64,000 nucleotides of DNA from NCBI GenBank assembly GCA_026003195.1, contig BPGU01000002.1, forward strand, positions 372,001 to 436,000, written 5' to 3'. Positions 43,545 through 52,952 of the stretch are shown here, piece by piece; the first letter of the stretch is position 1; the number at the start of each line of letters is the position of its first letter. Source of the stretch: Armatimonadota bacterium (GTDB lineage Bacteria > Armatimonadota > HRBIN16). The notes under the pieces are model-generated. The model searched no databases and had not been told where the DNA came from. It saw only the letters and a list, made by a program, of their open reading frames with translations. A program made the position numbers and the translations under genes.

Positions 43545-45202
43545 GTGTGGCTGTTGCCAAACCCGGTGAGATAAAGCACAATTACTTAAACGCAGGAGAC
43601 ACCGTGCGTTCGTGGCTGCTCACCACAGACCACAAGCGTATCGCGGTGCTGTATCTGGTGTCGGTCACCCTGTTCTTTGCGGTTGGCGGGCTGCTGGCGT
43701 TGCTAATCCGCCTGGAGCTGCTCACCCCGCAAGGCGACCTGATGACCTCCGAGAACTACAACCGCGTGTTTACCATGCACGGTGTGGTGATGATTTTCCT
43801 GTTTCTGATCCCTGCCATCCCTGCCGTGCTGGGCAACTTTTTAGTGCCGCTGATGGTGGGCGCACGTGACCTCGCCTTCCCGCGCCTGAATCTCGCCAGC
43901 TGGTACGTGTATATGGCGGGTGGGTTGATCGCCACCTGGGCAATGGTGAACGGTGGTGTGGACACCGGCTGGACGTTCTACCCACCGTATAGCAGCTCCT
44001 ACAGCACCTCGCAGGTGACGTTAACGATTATCGGCGCGTTTCTGGTGGGGTTTTCCTCCATTTTCACCGGTATCAACTTCATCGTGACTATCCACAAGAT
44101 GCGTGCGCCGGGATTGACCTGGTTTCGCCTGCCGCTGTTCATCTGGGCTCACTATGCCACCAGCGTCATTATTGTGCTGGGCACACCGGTCGTTGCCATT
44201 ACTTTGCTGCTCGTTGCGGTAGAGCGTGTGTTCCGGCTGGGTATCTTTGACCCCGCACTAGGCGGCGACCCTATCCTGTTCCAGCACCTGTTCTGGTTCT
44301 ATTCGCATCCAGCGGTGTATATCATGATTCTGCCCGCGATGGGCGTCATCAGCGAGGTGATCGCCTGTTTCTCGCGCAAGCGGGTGTTTGGCTACCACTT
44401 CGTGGCATTCTCCAGTGTGGCCATTGCGGTCGTCGGATTTCTGGTATGGGGACACCACATGTTTACCACCGGACAGTCAGTGTACGCGGGCATGGTGTTC
44501 TCCTTGCTCAGCTTCTTGGTCGCGGTTCCTTCCGCTGTCAAGGTCTTTAACTGGACCGCCACCATGTACAAGGGCACCATCGAGTTCCGCGCCCCGATGC
44601 TGTACGTGATGGGCTTCCTGGGTCTGTTCGTGATTGGTGGGCTGACGGGTTTGTTCCTTGCCTCGCTGGCAACCGACATTCACCTGCAGGACACCTACTT
44701 CGTGGTAGCGCACTTCCACTATATCATGGTGGGTGGCACCATTTTCGGCTACCTGGCGGGGCTGCATTTCTGGTGGCCCAAGATGACAGGGCGCATGTAC
44801 CCTGAAGGAATCGCCAAGCTGGCTGCGCTCATCATCTTCGCGGGATTCAACCTGACCTTCTTCCCCCAGTTTGTACTGGGTTACCTGGGAATGCCTCGTC
44901 GTTACCACTGGTACCCCGAAGAGTGGCAGATGCTGCACGTGATGTCTTCAGCAGGAACAGCATTGCTGGGTATCGGTTATATCCTGCCCATCTTCTACCT
45001 GCTGTGGTCGCTGCGCAACGGAGCATTAGCCGGACCGAATCCGTGGGGTGCCACCGGCTTGGAATGGAAAACCGACTCACCGCCCATCACCCACAATTTC
45101 GAGGAGACGCCCATCGTCACCGAAGAACCTTACGCCTACGAGAATCACCACCAGCAAGAGGAGGTCGCCAGTGGTACAGGAGCAAGCACCACAAAAGGTT
45201 AG
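43541..45202 (+). CDS. coxA: Cytochrome c oxidase subunit I (A2-type heme-copper oxidase)
   Basis: The 553-residue protein has twelve helices and all heme and copper ligands: His80 and His393 (low-spin heme), His391 (high-spin heme), CuB ligands His256, His305 and His306, and Tyr260 for the His-Tyr crosslink. The D-channel Glu of A1 oxidases is absent: the segment reads [10 protein letters not shown], so Tyr254-Ser255 replaces it. This YS signature defines the A2 subtype, as in the Thermus caa3 enzyme. The enzyme reduces oxygen to water and pumps protons. Overlaps coxB by 4 nt and coxC by 32 nt. Confidence 0.96.
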   Translation: MSVAVAKPGEIKHNYLNAGDTVRSWLLTTDHKRIAVLYLVSVTLFFAVGGLLALLIRLELLTPQGDLMTSENYNRVFTMHGVVMIFLFLIPAIPAVLGNFLVPLMVGARDLAFPRLNLASWYVYMAGGLIATWAMVNGGVDTGWTFYPPYSSSYSTSQVTLTIIGAFLVGFSSIFTGINFIVTIHKMRAPGLTWFRLPLFIWAHYATSVIIVLGTPVVAITLLLVAVERVFRLGIFDPALGGDPILFQHLFWFYSHPAVYIMILPAMGVISEVIACFSRKRVFGYHFVAFSSVAIAVVGFLVWGHHMFTTGQSVYAGMVFSLLSFLVAVPSAVKVFNWTATMYKGTIEFRAPMLYVMGFLGLFVIGGLTGLFLASLATDIHLQDTYFVVAHFHYIMVGGTIFGYLAGLHFWWPKMTGRMYPEGIAKLAALIIFAGFNLTFFPQFVLGYLGMPRRYHWYPEEWQMLHVMSSAGTALLGIGYILPIFYLLWSLRNGALAGPNPWGATGLEWKTDSPPITHNFEETPIVTEEPYAYENHHQQEEVASGTGASTTKG

Positions 45203-45821
45203 CATCCAGTTCGAAGACCTGCACCAGCAGAACGAGTCCTACATCGTGGGGATGTGGACGTTTCTGGTCACCGAGATTATGTTCTTCGGTGGGCTATTCA
45301 CCACGTACCTTGTCTATCGGATGGCAAATCAAGAGACCTTCTGGGAGGCACATCGCCACCTCAGTGTGCCACTGGGCTTCTTCAACACCTGCGTTCTGCT
45401 GACCAGTAGCCTCACGATGGCGCTGACGGTGCACTATGCCCAGCGTGGGTTGCGCAAACAACAGCTGCTGTGGCTGCTGGCGACCATGGCGCTGGCGTGC
45501 ACCTTCCTGGTAGTGAAGGGGTTCGAATATCACCACAAGTTCGTGGAGGGTCTGATACCCGGACCGAACTTCCGGTTTGAGCCGGTGGAGCACCTGCGTG
45601 TGGCGCAGCTGTTCTTCAGCCTCTACTTCGCCATGACCGGACTACACGCGCTGCATGTTCTCATCGGAGTGCTGGTGATGGCAATACTGACGGTACTCAT
45701 TGCCATCAACCACCCCAGCGTGCAGGACTTCATTCCTGTAGAGCTGACAGGGTTATACTGGCACTTCGTGGACATCGTGTGGATATTCCTGTTCCCGCTA
45801 CTGTATCTGATTCCGAGGTGA
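45171..45821 (+). CDS. coxC: Cytochrome c oxidase subunit III
   Basis: The 216-residue protein has five or more helices of the subunit III fold, starting [26 protein letters not shown], with the later [16 protein letters not shown] helix and the terminal [20 protein letters not shown]. This short form, without the first two helices of mitochondrial subunit III, is common in bacteria. Start GTG 45171 has AAGAGGAGG upstream within the end of coxA; a longer frame from further inside coxA is rejected. Four bases separate it from coxD. Confidence 0.95.
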   Translation: MVQEQAPQKVSIQFEDLHQQNESYIVGMWTFLVTEIMFFGGLFTTYLVYRMANQETFWEAHRHLSVPLGFFNTCVLLTSSLTMALTVHYAQRGLRKQQLLWLLATMALACTFLVVKGFEYHHKFVEGLIPGPNFRFEPVEHLRVAQLFFSLYFAMTGLHALHVLIGVLVMAILTVLIAINHPSVQDFIPVELTGLYWHFVDIVWIFLFPLLYLIPR

Positions 45822-45825
45822 TACG

Positions 45826-46152
45826 ATGAACAACGGACACGACACTCATACGCATATCGTGCCCATCAAGGTGTACCTGCTGGTGTATGTTGCGCTGCTG
45901 GTATTGCTCGTAGCAACGGTCGGTGCAGCGTACCTGCCGGGGCACCACACCCTGCTGAACAATGTGATCGCGCTCACCATCGCGGTGATGAAAGCGGTGC
46001 TGGTGGTGCTCTACTTCATGCATGTGCGCTACAGCACCCGCCTGACATGGCTGTGGGCTTCGGCAGGGTTCTTCTGGCTGGTGATTATGTTCATCCTGAC
46101 GCTGGGCGACTACTTCACCCGTCACTGGGTTCCGGTGCAGGGCTGGGAATGA
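45826..46152 (+). CDS. coxD: Prokaryotic cytochrome c oxidase subunit IV
   Basis: The 108-residue protein has a His-rich N-terminus (NNGHDTHTH), and three membrane helices (about 15-33, 41-63 and 78-98). The VIALTIAVMKAVLVVLYFMHVRYSTRLTW stretch is the signature of the caa3-type subunit IV family. It stabilises subunits I and III. It is the last gene of the act-cox operon; a new promoter follows five bases after its stop. Confidence 0.92.
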   Translation: MNNGHDTHTHIVPIKVYLLVYVALLVLLVATVGAAYLPGHHTLLNNVIALTIAVMKAVLVVLYFMHVRYSTRLTWLWASAGFFWLVIMFILTLGDYFTRHWVPVQGWE

Positions 46153-46156
46153 GAGC

Positions 46157-46186
46157 TTGACAGGCGCACGGAGCCTGTGCTATGCT
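46157..46186 (+). promoter_or_regulatory. Sigma70-type promoter of the dockerin-protein gene
   Basis: TTGACA (46157-46162), an 18-bp spacer and TATGCT (46181-46186) lie just after the coxD stop and 38 bases before ATG 46224, so the secreted protein gene is not simply the tail of the cox operon. Confidence 0.7.
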
Positions 46187-46223
46187 GCTACCGGGTTGAG
46201 ATATCTATCACTTTGGAGAAAGG

Positions 46224-47465
46224 ATGAGTTCCATGCGAAAATCCGTGTTTATCCTGCTGCTTGTCGCGCTGGTGGTATCGGCGCATGCTCAATGGCGTGC
46301 GCGAGCCATTCGCATCCCACAGAAGTTTGTAACCATACGCCCGGCGAAGCCAACAGGTACACCGCCGTCGCTGAGCATACAGGGGCTCGCTCCCCAGCAA
46401 ACCGCGCTCATTTACGACAACTACCCGAACGACGACCCTGCTCCACACCTGTTTTATTATGACCCCACCGGCAATGGGGAAAAATTGGGAGAGAGCTGGT
46501 GGGTCGATTACGACAACGTGGGTGCAGGTGGCGAAGTGCGCTCCTTTGAGTTCATCGCCGATGTCACTCAAGACAACGCCACGATACGCATCTACTTCTT
46601 CCGCAACGTCACGCCCACGCAACCGCCCCGTTTGAGCAACCTGATACCGCTGAAGAACAGTGCAGGCTCTGCGGTGTTTGACGTCACCGCGCAGCGTGCG
46701 GGCCGCTACATCTTCACCGTCACCCTGCCCAGCTCGCTGTACTTTGATGTCAGCGGTGACATCGGCTGGAGCGTGGTCAAGCCCGGCAACAGCATGGGGT
46801 TGTACTTCGTCACGTGGGACTTCAACGCGCCCATCGGTCGACGGGATGCCTACCTCTCTACCGATGGTGGTGCTACGTGGGAACTGACCGAATTCTTCGG
46901 GCACCCGGTGGCGAACTTCACCATCCGCCTGATCGGCATCCCCGCGAGAACGAATGGCACGCTGTTCGGCAACGTCGGACTGGAGGACTTCGAATTCGCG
47001 ATACAGCCCCCCAAAGATACCGCCGAGCCGGAGCACGACGCCTTCCTGCCCACCTTGGAGGTGGAGCTGCGTCAGCCGGGCACGACGAACGTGGTGCGTA
47101 CTTTCTACACCACGCCCTACGCCGCCGAACAACCCGACGGCAGTCACGCTTACAGCTACCTGTTGCCGGTGGTACCAGAGGGCACCTACGACATTGCCTT
47201 CAAAGCCAGCCACTGGTTGCGCAAAGTGGTGCCTAACGTCACGCTGACCAGCGTAGCGGCGGTAGACGTGGACCTGTTCAATGCCGACATCGATGGAGAC
47301 AACGAGGTGACGCTGTTCGATTTCGGTGCGCTGGTCGCTGCGTTCGGTAGCCTGTCGGGCGATGCGAACTGGGACTTCAACGCCGACCTGGACGGCGACA
47401 TGGAGGTCACGCTGTTTGACTTCGGTATTCTGGTGCGTAACTTCGGGCTGGTCGGAGATGATTAA
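46224..47465 (+). CDS. Secreted protein with C-terminal dockerin-like repeats
   Basis: The 413-residue protein has a signal peptide (about 1-22, ending SAHAQ). The middle consists of beta-rich modules, one about 60-250 and a second, collagen-binding-like or carboxypeptidase-regulatory-like fold at about 265-345 (GTTNVVRTFYTTPYA, VPEGTYDIAFKASHW). The C-terminus has two EF-hand-type dockerin repeats: NADIDGDNEVTLFDFGALVAAFG and a DLDGDMEVTLFDFGILVRNFG copy. Dockerins bind cohesins in clostridia, but in Armatimonadota and Planctomycetota such tails occur on many secreted proteins without known cohesins. It probably anchors to a surface or matrix. The mature function is unknown. Confidence 0.8.
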   Translation: MSSMRKSVFILLLVALVVSAHAQWRARAIRIPQKFVTIRPAKPTGTPPSLSIQGLAPQQTALIYDNYPNDDPAPHLFYYDPTGNGEKLGESWWVDYDNVGAGGEVRSFEFIADVTQDNATIRIYFFRNVTPTQPPRLSNLIPLKNSAGSAVFDVTAQRAGRYIFTVTLPSSLYFDVSGDIGWSVVKPGNSMGLYFVTWDFNAPIGRRDAYLSTDGGATWELTEFFGHPVANFTIRLIGIPARTNGTLFGNVGLEDFEFAIQPPKDTAEPEHDAFLPTLEVELRQPGTTNVVRTFYTTPYAAEQPDGSHAYSYLLPVVPEGTYDIAFKASHWLRKVVPNVTLTSVAAVDVDLFNADIDGDNEVTLFDFGALVAAFGSLSGDANWDFNADLDGDMEVTLFDFGILVRNFGLVGDD

Positions 47466-47475
47466 CTCTCACCGC

Positions 47476-47535
47476 CCCTCTCCCGACTACTCGGGAGAGG
47501 GACGCATCTCCCCTTCTCCCTGCGATGGGAGAAGG
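47476..47535. repeat. Tandem hairpin repeats in an intergenic region
   Basis: CCCTCTCCCGA with its complement (47476-47501, 4-nt loop) is followed by CCTTCTCCC with its complement (47512-47535). They lie between the converging dockerin and phosphorylase genes and may end transcription both ways. The same CCCCTCTCCC/GGGAGAGGGG core recurs at 57845-57867, so they are dispersed elements. Confidence 0.6.
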
Positions 47536-47553
47536 TGTGAGAAGAGGGGAGGG

Positions 47554-48882
47554 TCACACAAAACGGTCCGGCACGACCGCGTACACCAGCGGCTGAAAGT
47601 GCGGCGCACCTTCCCCAACCGTGAAGCAGGTTCGCAACTCCTCTGCAATCTCCTGTGCTCTCTGCTCGTCCTGTGCGTGCACTTCCGCGACAGGCCAAGA
47701 GGGGTCTACATGGTCGCCCACGTGGCGCAAGACGCGAATACCTGCCGCGTGGTCTATGGTATCCTCCTTACGGCTGCGTCCCGCGCCTAAACGCACTGCC
47801 AGTAACCCCACCCGACGCGCGTCGATAGAGTGGATATAGCCGGTTTCCGACGCAAAAACGGGCAGTTTCACCCGCGCCTGCGGTAGCAGAGAAAGATCGT
47901 CGAGCACCCGCACATCGCCGCCCTGCGCCTGCACGATTCGGCGGAACATCTGCAGCGCGTCGCCGCCATCGAGGCACTCACGCGCCCGCTGGCGTGCCTG
48001 AGAAAGGCTTGCTTCCAAGCCAGTCAGAAGCATAGCGTGCGCTGCCAGTTCGATGCACAGAATCTCGAAGCGCGCCGAGGCGACGCCTGCTTTGCGTTGT
48101 AACACCTGTATCGCCTCCGCGACCTCCAGCGCGTTGCCCACCGCCTCGCCTAGAGGTTGGCTCATGTCGGTGACCAGCGCCAGTGTGTGTCGTCCAGCCA
48201 TTTCGCCAATCTCCACCAGCGCGTGCGCCAGCTCCAGCGCATCGGGCAAACGCGACATGAACGCCCCAGAGCCTGTTTTCACATCCAGCAAGATATACTC
48301 TGCACCTCCTGCCAGCTTCTTGCTCATCACGCTGGCGGCAATCAGCGGAATGCAATCCACCGTAGCGGTCACGTCGCGCAGGGCGTACAGATACTTATCC
48401 GCAGGTACCAGGTCGGGCGACTGACCTACCAGACAGGCTCCGACCTCCTCCACCAGATGGCGTATTTCGTCTACGCTGAAGCCGGTGCGCAAACCGGGGA
48501 TGGATTCCAGCTTGTCTACCGTGCCGCCCGTAAACCCCAGCCCTCGTCCTGACATTTTGGGAACCGCTATCCCACAGGCTGCCAACAGAGGTACCACCAC
48601 CAGACTGGTTTTATCCCCGACGCCGCCGGTGGAGTGCTTGTCCAGCGTGGGTTTGGTGATCGATGGCAGGCTCAGCTGTTGTCCGGAGTGTTGCAGGATA
48701 GAGGTGAGGGTCGTCGTCTCGTTCGGAGTCATCCCCCGAAAGTACACCGCCATCAGCCACGCAGCGACCTGATAGTCAGGCACTTCGCCGCGCAGACCAC
48801 CCAGCACGATGGCTTCCAGCTCTTCCTGGCTCAGCTCTCCGCCGTCTCGCTTCTTCTGGATGATTTCTGGAATGCGAAGCAT
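47554..48882 (-). CDS. deoA: Pyrimidine-nucleoside phosphorylase (thymidine phosphorylase family)
   Basis: The 442-residue enzyme splits thymidine or uridine with phosphate into base plus (deoxy)ribose-1-phosphate in nucleoside salvage. The family signature is present: SGRGLGFTGGTVDKLESIPG, plus the phosphate loop KHSTGGVGDKTS, VMSKKLAGGAEYILLDVKTGSGAF and the TDMSQPLGEAVGNALEV segment. Length suits the bacterial Pdp/DeoA class. ATG 48882 has AGGGGGTATCCAG before it; the longer frame to 48963 extends through a divergent promoter region. The gene stands alone opposite the radical SAM gene. Confidence 0.95.
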   Translation of the reverse strand: MLRIPEIIQKKRDGGELSQEELEAIVLGGLRGEVPDYQVAAWLMAVYFRGMTPNETTTLTSILQHSGQQLSLPSITKPTLDKHSTGGVGDKTSLVVVPLLAACGIAVPKMSGRGLGFTGGTVDKLESIPGLRTGFSVDEIRHLVEEVGACLVGQSPDLVPADKYLYALRDVTATVDCIPLIAASVMSKKLAGGAEYILLDVKTGSGAFMSRLPDALELAHALVEIGEMAGRHTLALVTDMSQPLGEAVGNALEVAEAIQVLQRKAGVASARFEILCIELAAHAMLLTGLEASLSQARQRARECLDGGDALQMFRRIVQAQGGDVRVLDDLSLLPQARVKLPVFASETGYIHSIDARRVGLLAVRLGAGRSRKEDTIDHAAGIRVLRHVGDHVDPSWPVAEVHAQDEQRAQEIAEELRTCFTVGEGAPHFQPLVYAVVPDRFV

Positions 48883-48981
48883 CTGGATACCCCCTAAGCC
48901 TATTCCCTTTCCATCGGACACTTCCCTGCAGTAAGTTATTGGTGGTAGAATCAAGGCAGGCACAGAAAGGGGGCGTGCTCG

Positions 48982-50058
48982 ATGTCTCTGATAGCGACAT
49001 CAACCAGAAGCGGTTCGCTGGCAGAGATACTGGACAGCCTGACCCGCGAGGCAGAGGTGTATCAATCTCTGCCAGACGGTTCGGTGCGGTGCCTTGCCTG
49101 CGGTCACCGTTGTATCCTCCGCGAAGGCAAGCGGGGCATCTGCCAGGTACGCTTTCACCAAGGGGGCAGGCTGTACGCTCCGTGGGGGTATGTCAGCGGT
49201 TTGAACGTGGACCCCATCGAGAAGAAGCCTTTCTTCCACGTAATGCCCGGCACGCGCACACTGACCTTCGGGATGCTGGGGTGCGACCTGCACTGCGCGT
49301 ACTGCCAGAACTGGATCACCTCGCAGGCTTTGCGCGATCCCGCTGCCGGTGCGCCCGTAGAGCGCATCTTGCCTGAAGAGATGGTGGAACTCGCCCTGCG
49401 TTACCGCTCGCCGTTCATTACCAGTTCTTACAACGAGCCATTGATTACCGCCGAGTGGGCGGTGAGTATCTTCAAAGCAGCACAACCGCACGGCATTCGC
49501 GGGCTGTTCGTCTCCAACGGCAACCTCACGCCGGAAGTGCTCGATTATCTGCGTCCCTATCTGGCGGGGTACAAGATCGACCTGAAAAGCATGAACGATC
49601 GCAGCTACCGCCAGCTGGGCACCACCCTGCAAAACGTGCTGGACGGTATCCGCATGGTGCATCGGTCGGGATTGTGGCTGGAGGTGGTGACGCTGGTAGT
49701 GCCGGGTTTCAACGACAGCGACGAGGAGTTGCGCGAGGCAGCGAGGTTTCTGGTATCCCTGTCGCCGGACATCCCGTGGCACGTCACTGCTTTCCATCGC
49801 GATTACAGGATGTACGACCACGAGGATACCGATATCCCTACGCTGCTGCGTGCCGCCGAAATCGGGCGCAGCGAGGGGCTTCGTTACGTGTACGCCGGCA
49901 ACATCCCGGGCGCGGTGGGAAGGTGGGAAAATACCTATTGCCCACAGTGCGATACCCTGCTGGTAAAGCGATGGGGCTTTCGTGTGCTGGAAGACCACCT
50001 GACCGGTTCCGGGAAGTGCCCGAAGTGTCATACACCGATACCCGGAGTGTGGTCCTAG
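48982..50058 (+). CDS. Radical SAM enzyme (AmmeMemoRadiSam-type, PflA-like)
   Basis: The 358-residue protein has a radical SAM barrel with the 4Fe-4S motif CDLHCAYC (Cys101, Cys105, Cys108). An N-terminal Cys cluster (Cys37, Cys40, Cys44, Cys54) and a C-terminal pair of CxxC knuckles (CPQC and CPKC) may bind zinc or another cluster. Segments such as GLNVDPIEKKPFFHVMPG and SYNEPLITAEW match the pyruvate-formate-lyase-activase-like enzyme of the AmmeMemoRadiSam group. In that group it occurs with an AMMECR1 and a MEMO protein, neither of which is adjacent here. The role is thought to be radical modification of an unknown target. ATG 48982 follows AAAGGGGG. Confidence 0.9.
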   Translation: MSLIATSTRSGSLAEILDSLTREAEVYQSLPDGSVRCLACGHRCILREGKRGICQVRFHQGGRLYAPWGYVSGLNVDPIEKKPFFHVMPGTRTLTFGMLGCDLHCAYCQNWITSQALRDPAAGAPVERILPEEMVELALRYRSPFITSSYNEPLITAEWAVSIFKAAQPHGIRGLFVSNGNLTPEVLDYLRPYLAGYKIDLKSMNDRSYRQLGTTLQNVLDGIRMVHRSGLWLEVVTLVVPGFNDSDEELREAARFLVSLSPDIPWHVTAFHRDYRMYDHEDTDIPTLLRAAEIGRSEGLRYVYAGNIPGAVGRWENTYCPQCDTLLVKRWGFRVLEDHLTGSGKCPKCHTPIPGVWS

Positions 50059-50077
50059 GAGAGGAGAACGATCTGTA

Positions 50078-52909
50078 GTGAAAGCGCGTTATCCCTTGAC
50101 CGTTGAAGGCGGTCGGCACAGGATGTGGCTCTGGCTACTGGTTGGAGCGCTGGTACTGCTGCAGATACTGGTGGTAGCCGTCCGTTTCTACACCGACTGG
50201 CTCTGGTTCGCCGAGCTGGGGTACACTGCTCTGTTCGCCCGTATCTGGAGCACGAGACTGGCTCTCTTTGTGGTTTTTAGCCTGCTGTTTTTCGCCGTTC
50301 TCTACTTCAACCTGTGGCTGGCGTATCGCTTCAGCACAGGAGTGGATGAGGAATGGGAGGAGCGGCTACGCACCCGGTTAGGTATCGCCGTACCTCGCAC
50401 CTCTCAACCGTTTCTCTTCTGGGCGACGCTGATACTCGCGCTGCTGGTGGGCAGTCAGAGCTCGGCACAGTGGGAACAGTGGCTGCTGTTCCGACATGCC
50501 CAGCCCTTTGGCGTGCGAGACCCCCTGTTCGGACATGATATCGCCTTTTATATGTTCCGCCTGCCTTTCTGGCGGTACCTGCATACATGGTTTACCTTCA
50601 CGTTGCTCGCCACGCTGGTGGTTACCACTGCCTATTACTACGTCAACCGGGGGTTCGAAGTGTTCGGTACGCTGACCGCCTTCTCGCCAGGGGTGAAGCC
50701 TCACCTGTTCCTGCTGGCGGCGGCGTGCATGGCGCTATGGGGCGTAGGCTACTGGCTGGACCGCTACGATGTGTTGTTTCTCCCGAACCGCATCTTCACC
50801 GGCGCGGGCTATGTGGAGACCACAGTGCGCCTGCCGGGGCTGTATGCTTTGTTGATAATCAGCCTGTTGACCTCTGCCTCGCTGGTGTGGAACATCCGGC
50901 GCGGACGGGTGTTGCGTCTGCCCCTGATGATGCTGGGTGTGCTGGTAGGCGCATCGGTGCTGGTGCACGCGGTGATACCTGCCATTGTCCAGAACGCCAT
51001 CGTCAACCCCAACGAGTGGGGCTTGCAGAAACCCTATATCGAACGCCATCTCACTGCAACGCGACAGGCGTTCGGGTTGGATAACGTGGAGGAGCGCACC
51101 TTTGAAGCCAACACCAGCCTGACCGTTGCCGACCTGCAGCGCAATAGCCAGACCCTTTCGAACGTGCGTATCTGGGACTACCAGCCCCTGCAAATGATTT
51201 TCAACTCCCTGCAGGCGTTCAAGCAGTACTACAAGTTCAACGACGTGGACGTAGACCGCTACACTTTCGGCAACGACTACCGCCAGGTGATGATAGCCGC
51301 GCGCGAGCTCTCGCAACCCGACCTGCCCCCATCTTCCAAAACATGGCAAAACCTGCGCCTGCAGTACACGCACGGCTACGGGGTGGTGATGACCGCCGTG
51401 AACACCGCTACCGCGCAGGGGCAACCGGAGTACCTCGTGCGCGACATTCCCCCGCAAAGTAAGGTGCCCCTGCGTCTGGAGCGACCGGAAATCTACTACG
51501 GCGAGGTCACGGATAGCCCCGTGATTGTGGACTCGAAGCTCGACGAGTTCGACTACCCCACCCTGCACAGCGGCGCGGAGAGCGAGAACCAGTACACGCG
51601 CTACCAGGGCACAGGAGGCATTCCCATCGGCAGAAATCTACTGGCGAAGCTCGCCTACGCTTTTCGTATGGGGGACAGCTATCTGCTCCTCTCCGGGGAC
51701 TTGACGCCCAACAGTCGCCTGCTGTTCCGACGCAACATCCGCGAGCGAATGCAGGCGATTACCCCCTTCCTGATGCACGACCGGGACCCGTACATCGTGG
51801 CGGCGGATGGCAAGTTGTGGTGGATGTGCGATGCCTACACCGTGAGCGACCGTTATCCCTACGCCAAAACGCTGGACATCGCGCTGGATGCGTTCCGTTA
51901 TTACCGCCTCAACTACATTCGCAACGCGGTGAAGGTGGTCATCGACGCCTATCACGGTTCGGTGGACTACTATATCGCCGATGAACGCGACCCGATGATT
52001 CAAACCTACCGTCGCGCCCTGCCCGGCTTGTTCAAACCGCTCTCCGAGATGCCAGCCAGCCTACGCCAGCACATCCGCTACCCGGAAGACCTGTTCCGTA
52101 TCCAGAGCAACATCTGGGCGCTGTACCACATGCGCGACCCGCGCGTGTTCTACATGCGCGAGGACCAGTGGGAAATCGCCAAACAGCAATCGCCGGAAAG
52201 CACCATTCAGGGCGGCGAGTTCCAGCAGATGGAGCCGTATTACCTCATCATGCGCCTGCCCGGCGAGAGCAAAGAGGAGTTCCTGCTGCTGATTGTGTAC
52301 ACGCCGCTCAATCAGGAAAAGATGATTGCCTGGATGTGCGCCAAGTGCGACGGCGAAGACTACGGCAAGATGGTGCTTTACCGCTTCCCGAAGGAGCGCA
52401 CCATTTACGGACCAGCCCAGATGGAACGCCTGCTCGGACAGGTGTCGGAAATCCGCACGCAGCTGCGCCTGTGGGACCAGCCCGGCTCGCAGGTGGTGTG
52501 GGGGCACCTGCTGGTGATACCGATTGAGCAATCCTTGCTGTACGTGAAGCCCGTGTACCTGCAGACCACCGGTGGCGGTGAGCAACGTATCCCAGAACTC
52601 AAGAAGGTCATTGTGGCGTATGGCGACCAGCGCGTGATGGCGGATACGTTAGAACAGGGTCTGGCGCGTATCTTCGGCACGTCGGGCGTCTCCCAAACTG
52701 TTCCTGCCAGAGCGAGAACGACAGCACCCCCAGCCCCTGCACCGCCGACATCTGCAGAAGATGTGCGCGCCCTGGTAGACCAGCTCGCCGAAGCCATCCG
52801 CGCCGCCGAAGGAGCGCAACGAGAGGGCAACTGGGCGGAATACGGCAGACAGCTGGAGCGCGTGAAGGAGCTGGTGCGGCGCCTGCAGCAACAGGTGAGG
52901 TCGCGGTAA
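50078..52909 (+). CDS. UPF0182 family large membrane protein
   Basis: The 943-residue protein has about seven N-terminal membrane helices (about 12-330) and a large C-terminal soluble domain (about 330-860). Recognisable points are the FYTDWLWFAELGY and VDPNEWGLQKPYIERHL-type segments, with the DYQPLQMIFNSLQ and RDPYIVAADGKLWWMCDAYT regions typical of UPF0182. The last ~90 residues are a Pro/Ala-rich linker and a predicted coiled coil ending RRLQQQVRSR. Function is unknown, although members occur in many Actinobacteria and cyanobacteria. GTG 50078 follows AGGAGAGGAG. It is 19 bp after the radical SAM gene on the same strand and could be co-transcribed. Confidence 0.93.
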   Translation: MKARYPLTVEGGRHRMWLWLLVGALVLLQILVVAVRFYTDWLWFAELGYTALFARIWSTRLALFVVFSLLFFAVLYFNLWLAYRFSTGVDEEWEERLRTRLGIAVPRTSQPFLFWATLILALLVGSQSSAQWEQWLLFRHAQPFGVRDPLFGHDIAFYMFRLPFWRYLHTWFTFTLLATLVVTTAYYYVNRGFEVFGTLTAFSPGVKPHLFLLAAACMALWGVGYWLDRYDVLFLPNRIFTGAGYVETTVRLPGLYALLIISLLTSASLVWNIRRGRVLRLPLMMLGVLVGASVLVHAVIPAIVQNAIVNPNEWGLQKPYIERHLTATRQAFGLDNVEERTFEANTSLTVADLQRNSQTLSNVRIWDYQPLQMIFNSLQAFKQYYKFNDVDVDRYTFGNDYRQVMIAARELSQPDLPPSSKTWQNLRLQYTHGYGVVMTAVNTATAQGQPEYLVRDIPPQSKVPLRLERPEIYYGEVTDSPVIVDSKLDEFDYPTLHSGAESENQYTRYQGTGGIPIGRNLLAKLAYAFRMGDSYLLLSGDLTPNSRLLFRRNIRERMQAITPFLMHDRDPYIVAADGKLWWMCDAYTVSDRYPYAKTLDIALDAFRYYRLNYIRNAVKVVIDAYHGSVDYYIADERDPMIQTYRRALPGLFKPLSEMPASLRQHIRYPEDLFRIQSNIWALYHMRDPRVFYMREDQWEIAKQQSPESTIQGGEFQQMEPYYLIMRLPGESKEEFLLLIVYTPLNQEKMIAWMCAKCDGEDYGKMVLYRFPKERTIYGPAQMERLLGQVSEIRTQLRLWDQPGSQVVWGHLLVIPIEQSLLYVKPVYLQTTGGGEQRIPELKKVIVAYGDQRVMADTLEQGLARIFGTSGVSQTVPARARTTAPPAPAPPTSAEDVRALVDQLAEAIRAAEGAQREGNWAEYGRQLERVKELVRRLQQQVRSR

Positions 52910-52921
52910 AGGGGAGAATCT

Positions 52922-52929
52922 GGTATAAT
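52922..52929 (+). promoter_or_regulatory. Extended -10 promoter of gltX
   Basis: TGGTATAAT is an extended -10 (TGnTATAAT) about 24 bases before the gltX ATG. A -35 box is not evident, as expected for this promoter type. Confidence 0.55.
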
Positions 52930-52952
52930 CCGAACATGAGGTGATTCAGAGG

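Noticed and set aside
47554-48963. Longer deoA start at 48963
   Set aside because: The extra 27 residues run through the divergent promoter region of the radical SAM gene and lack family similarity. ATG 48882 has an RBS and the usual N-terminus.
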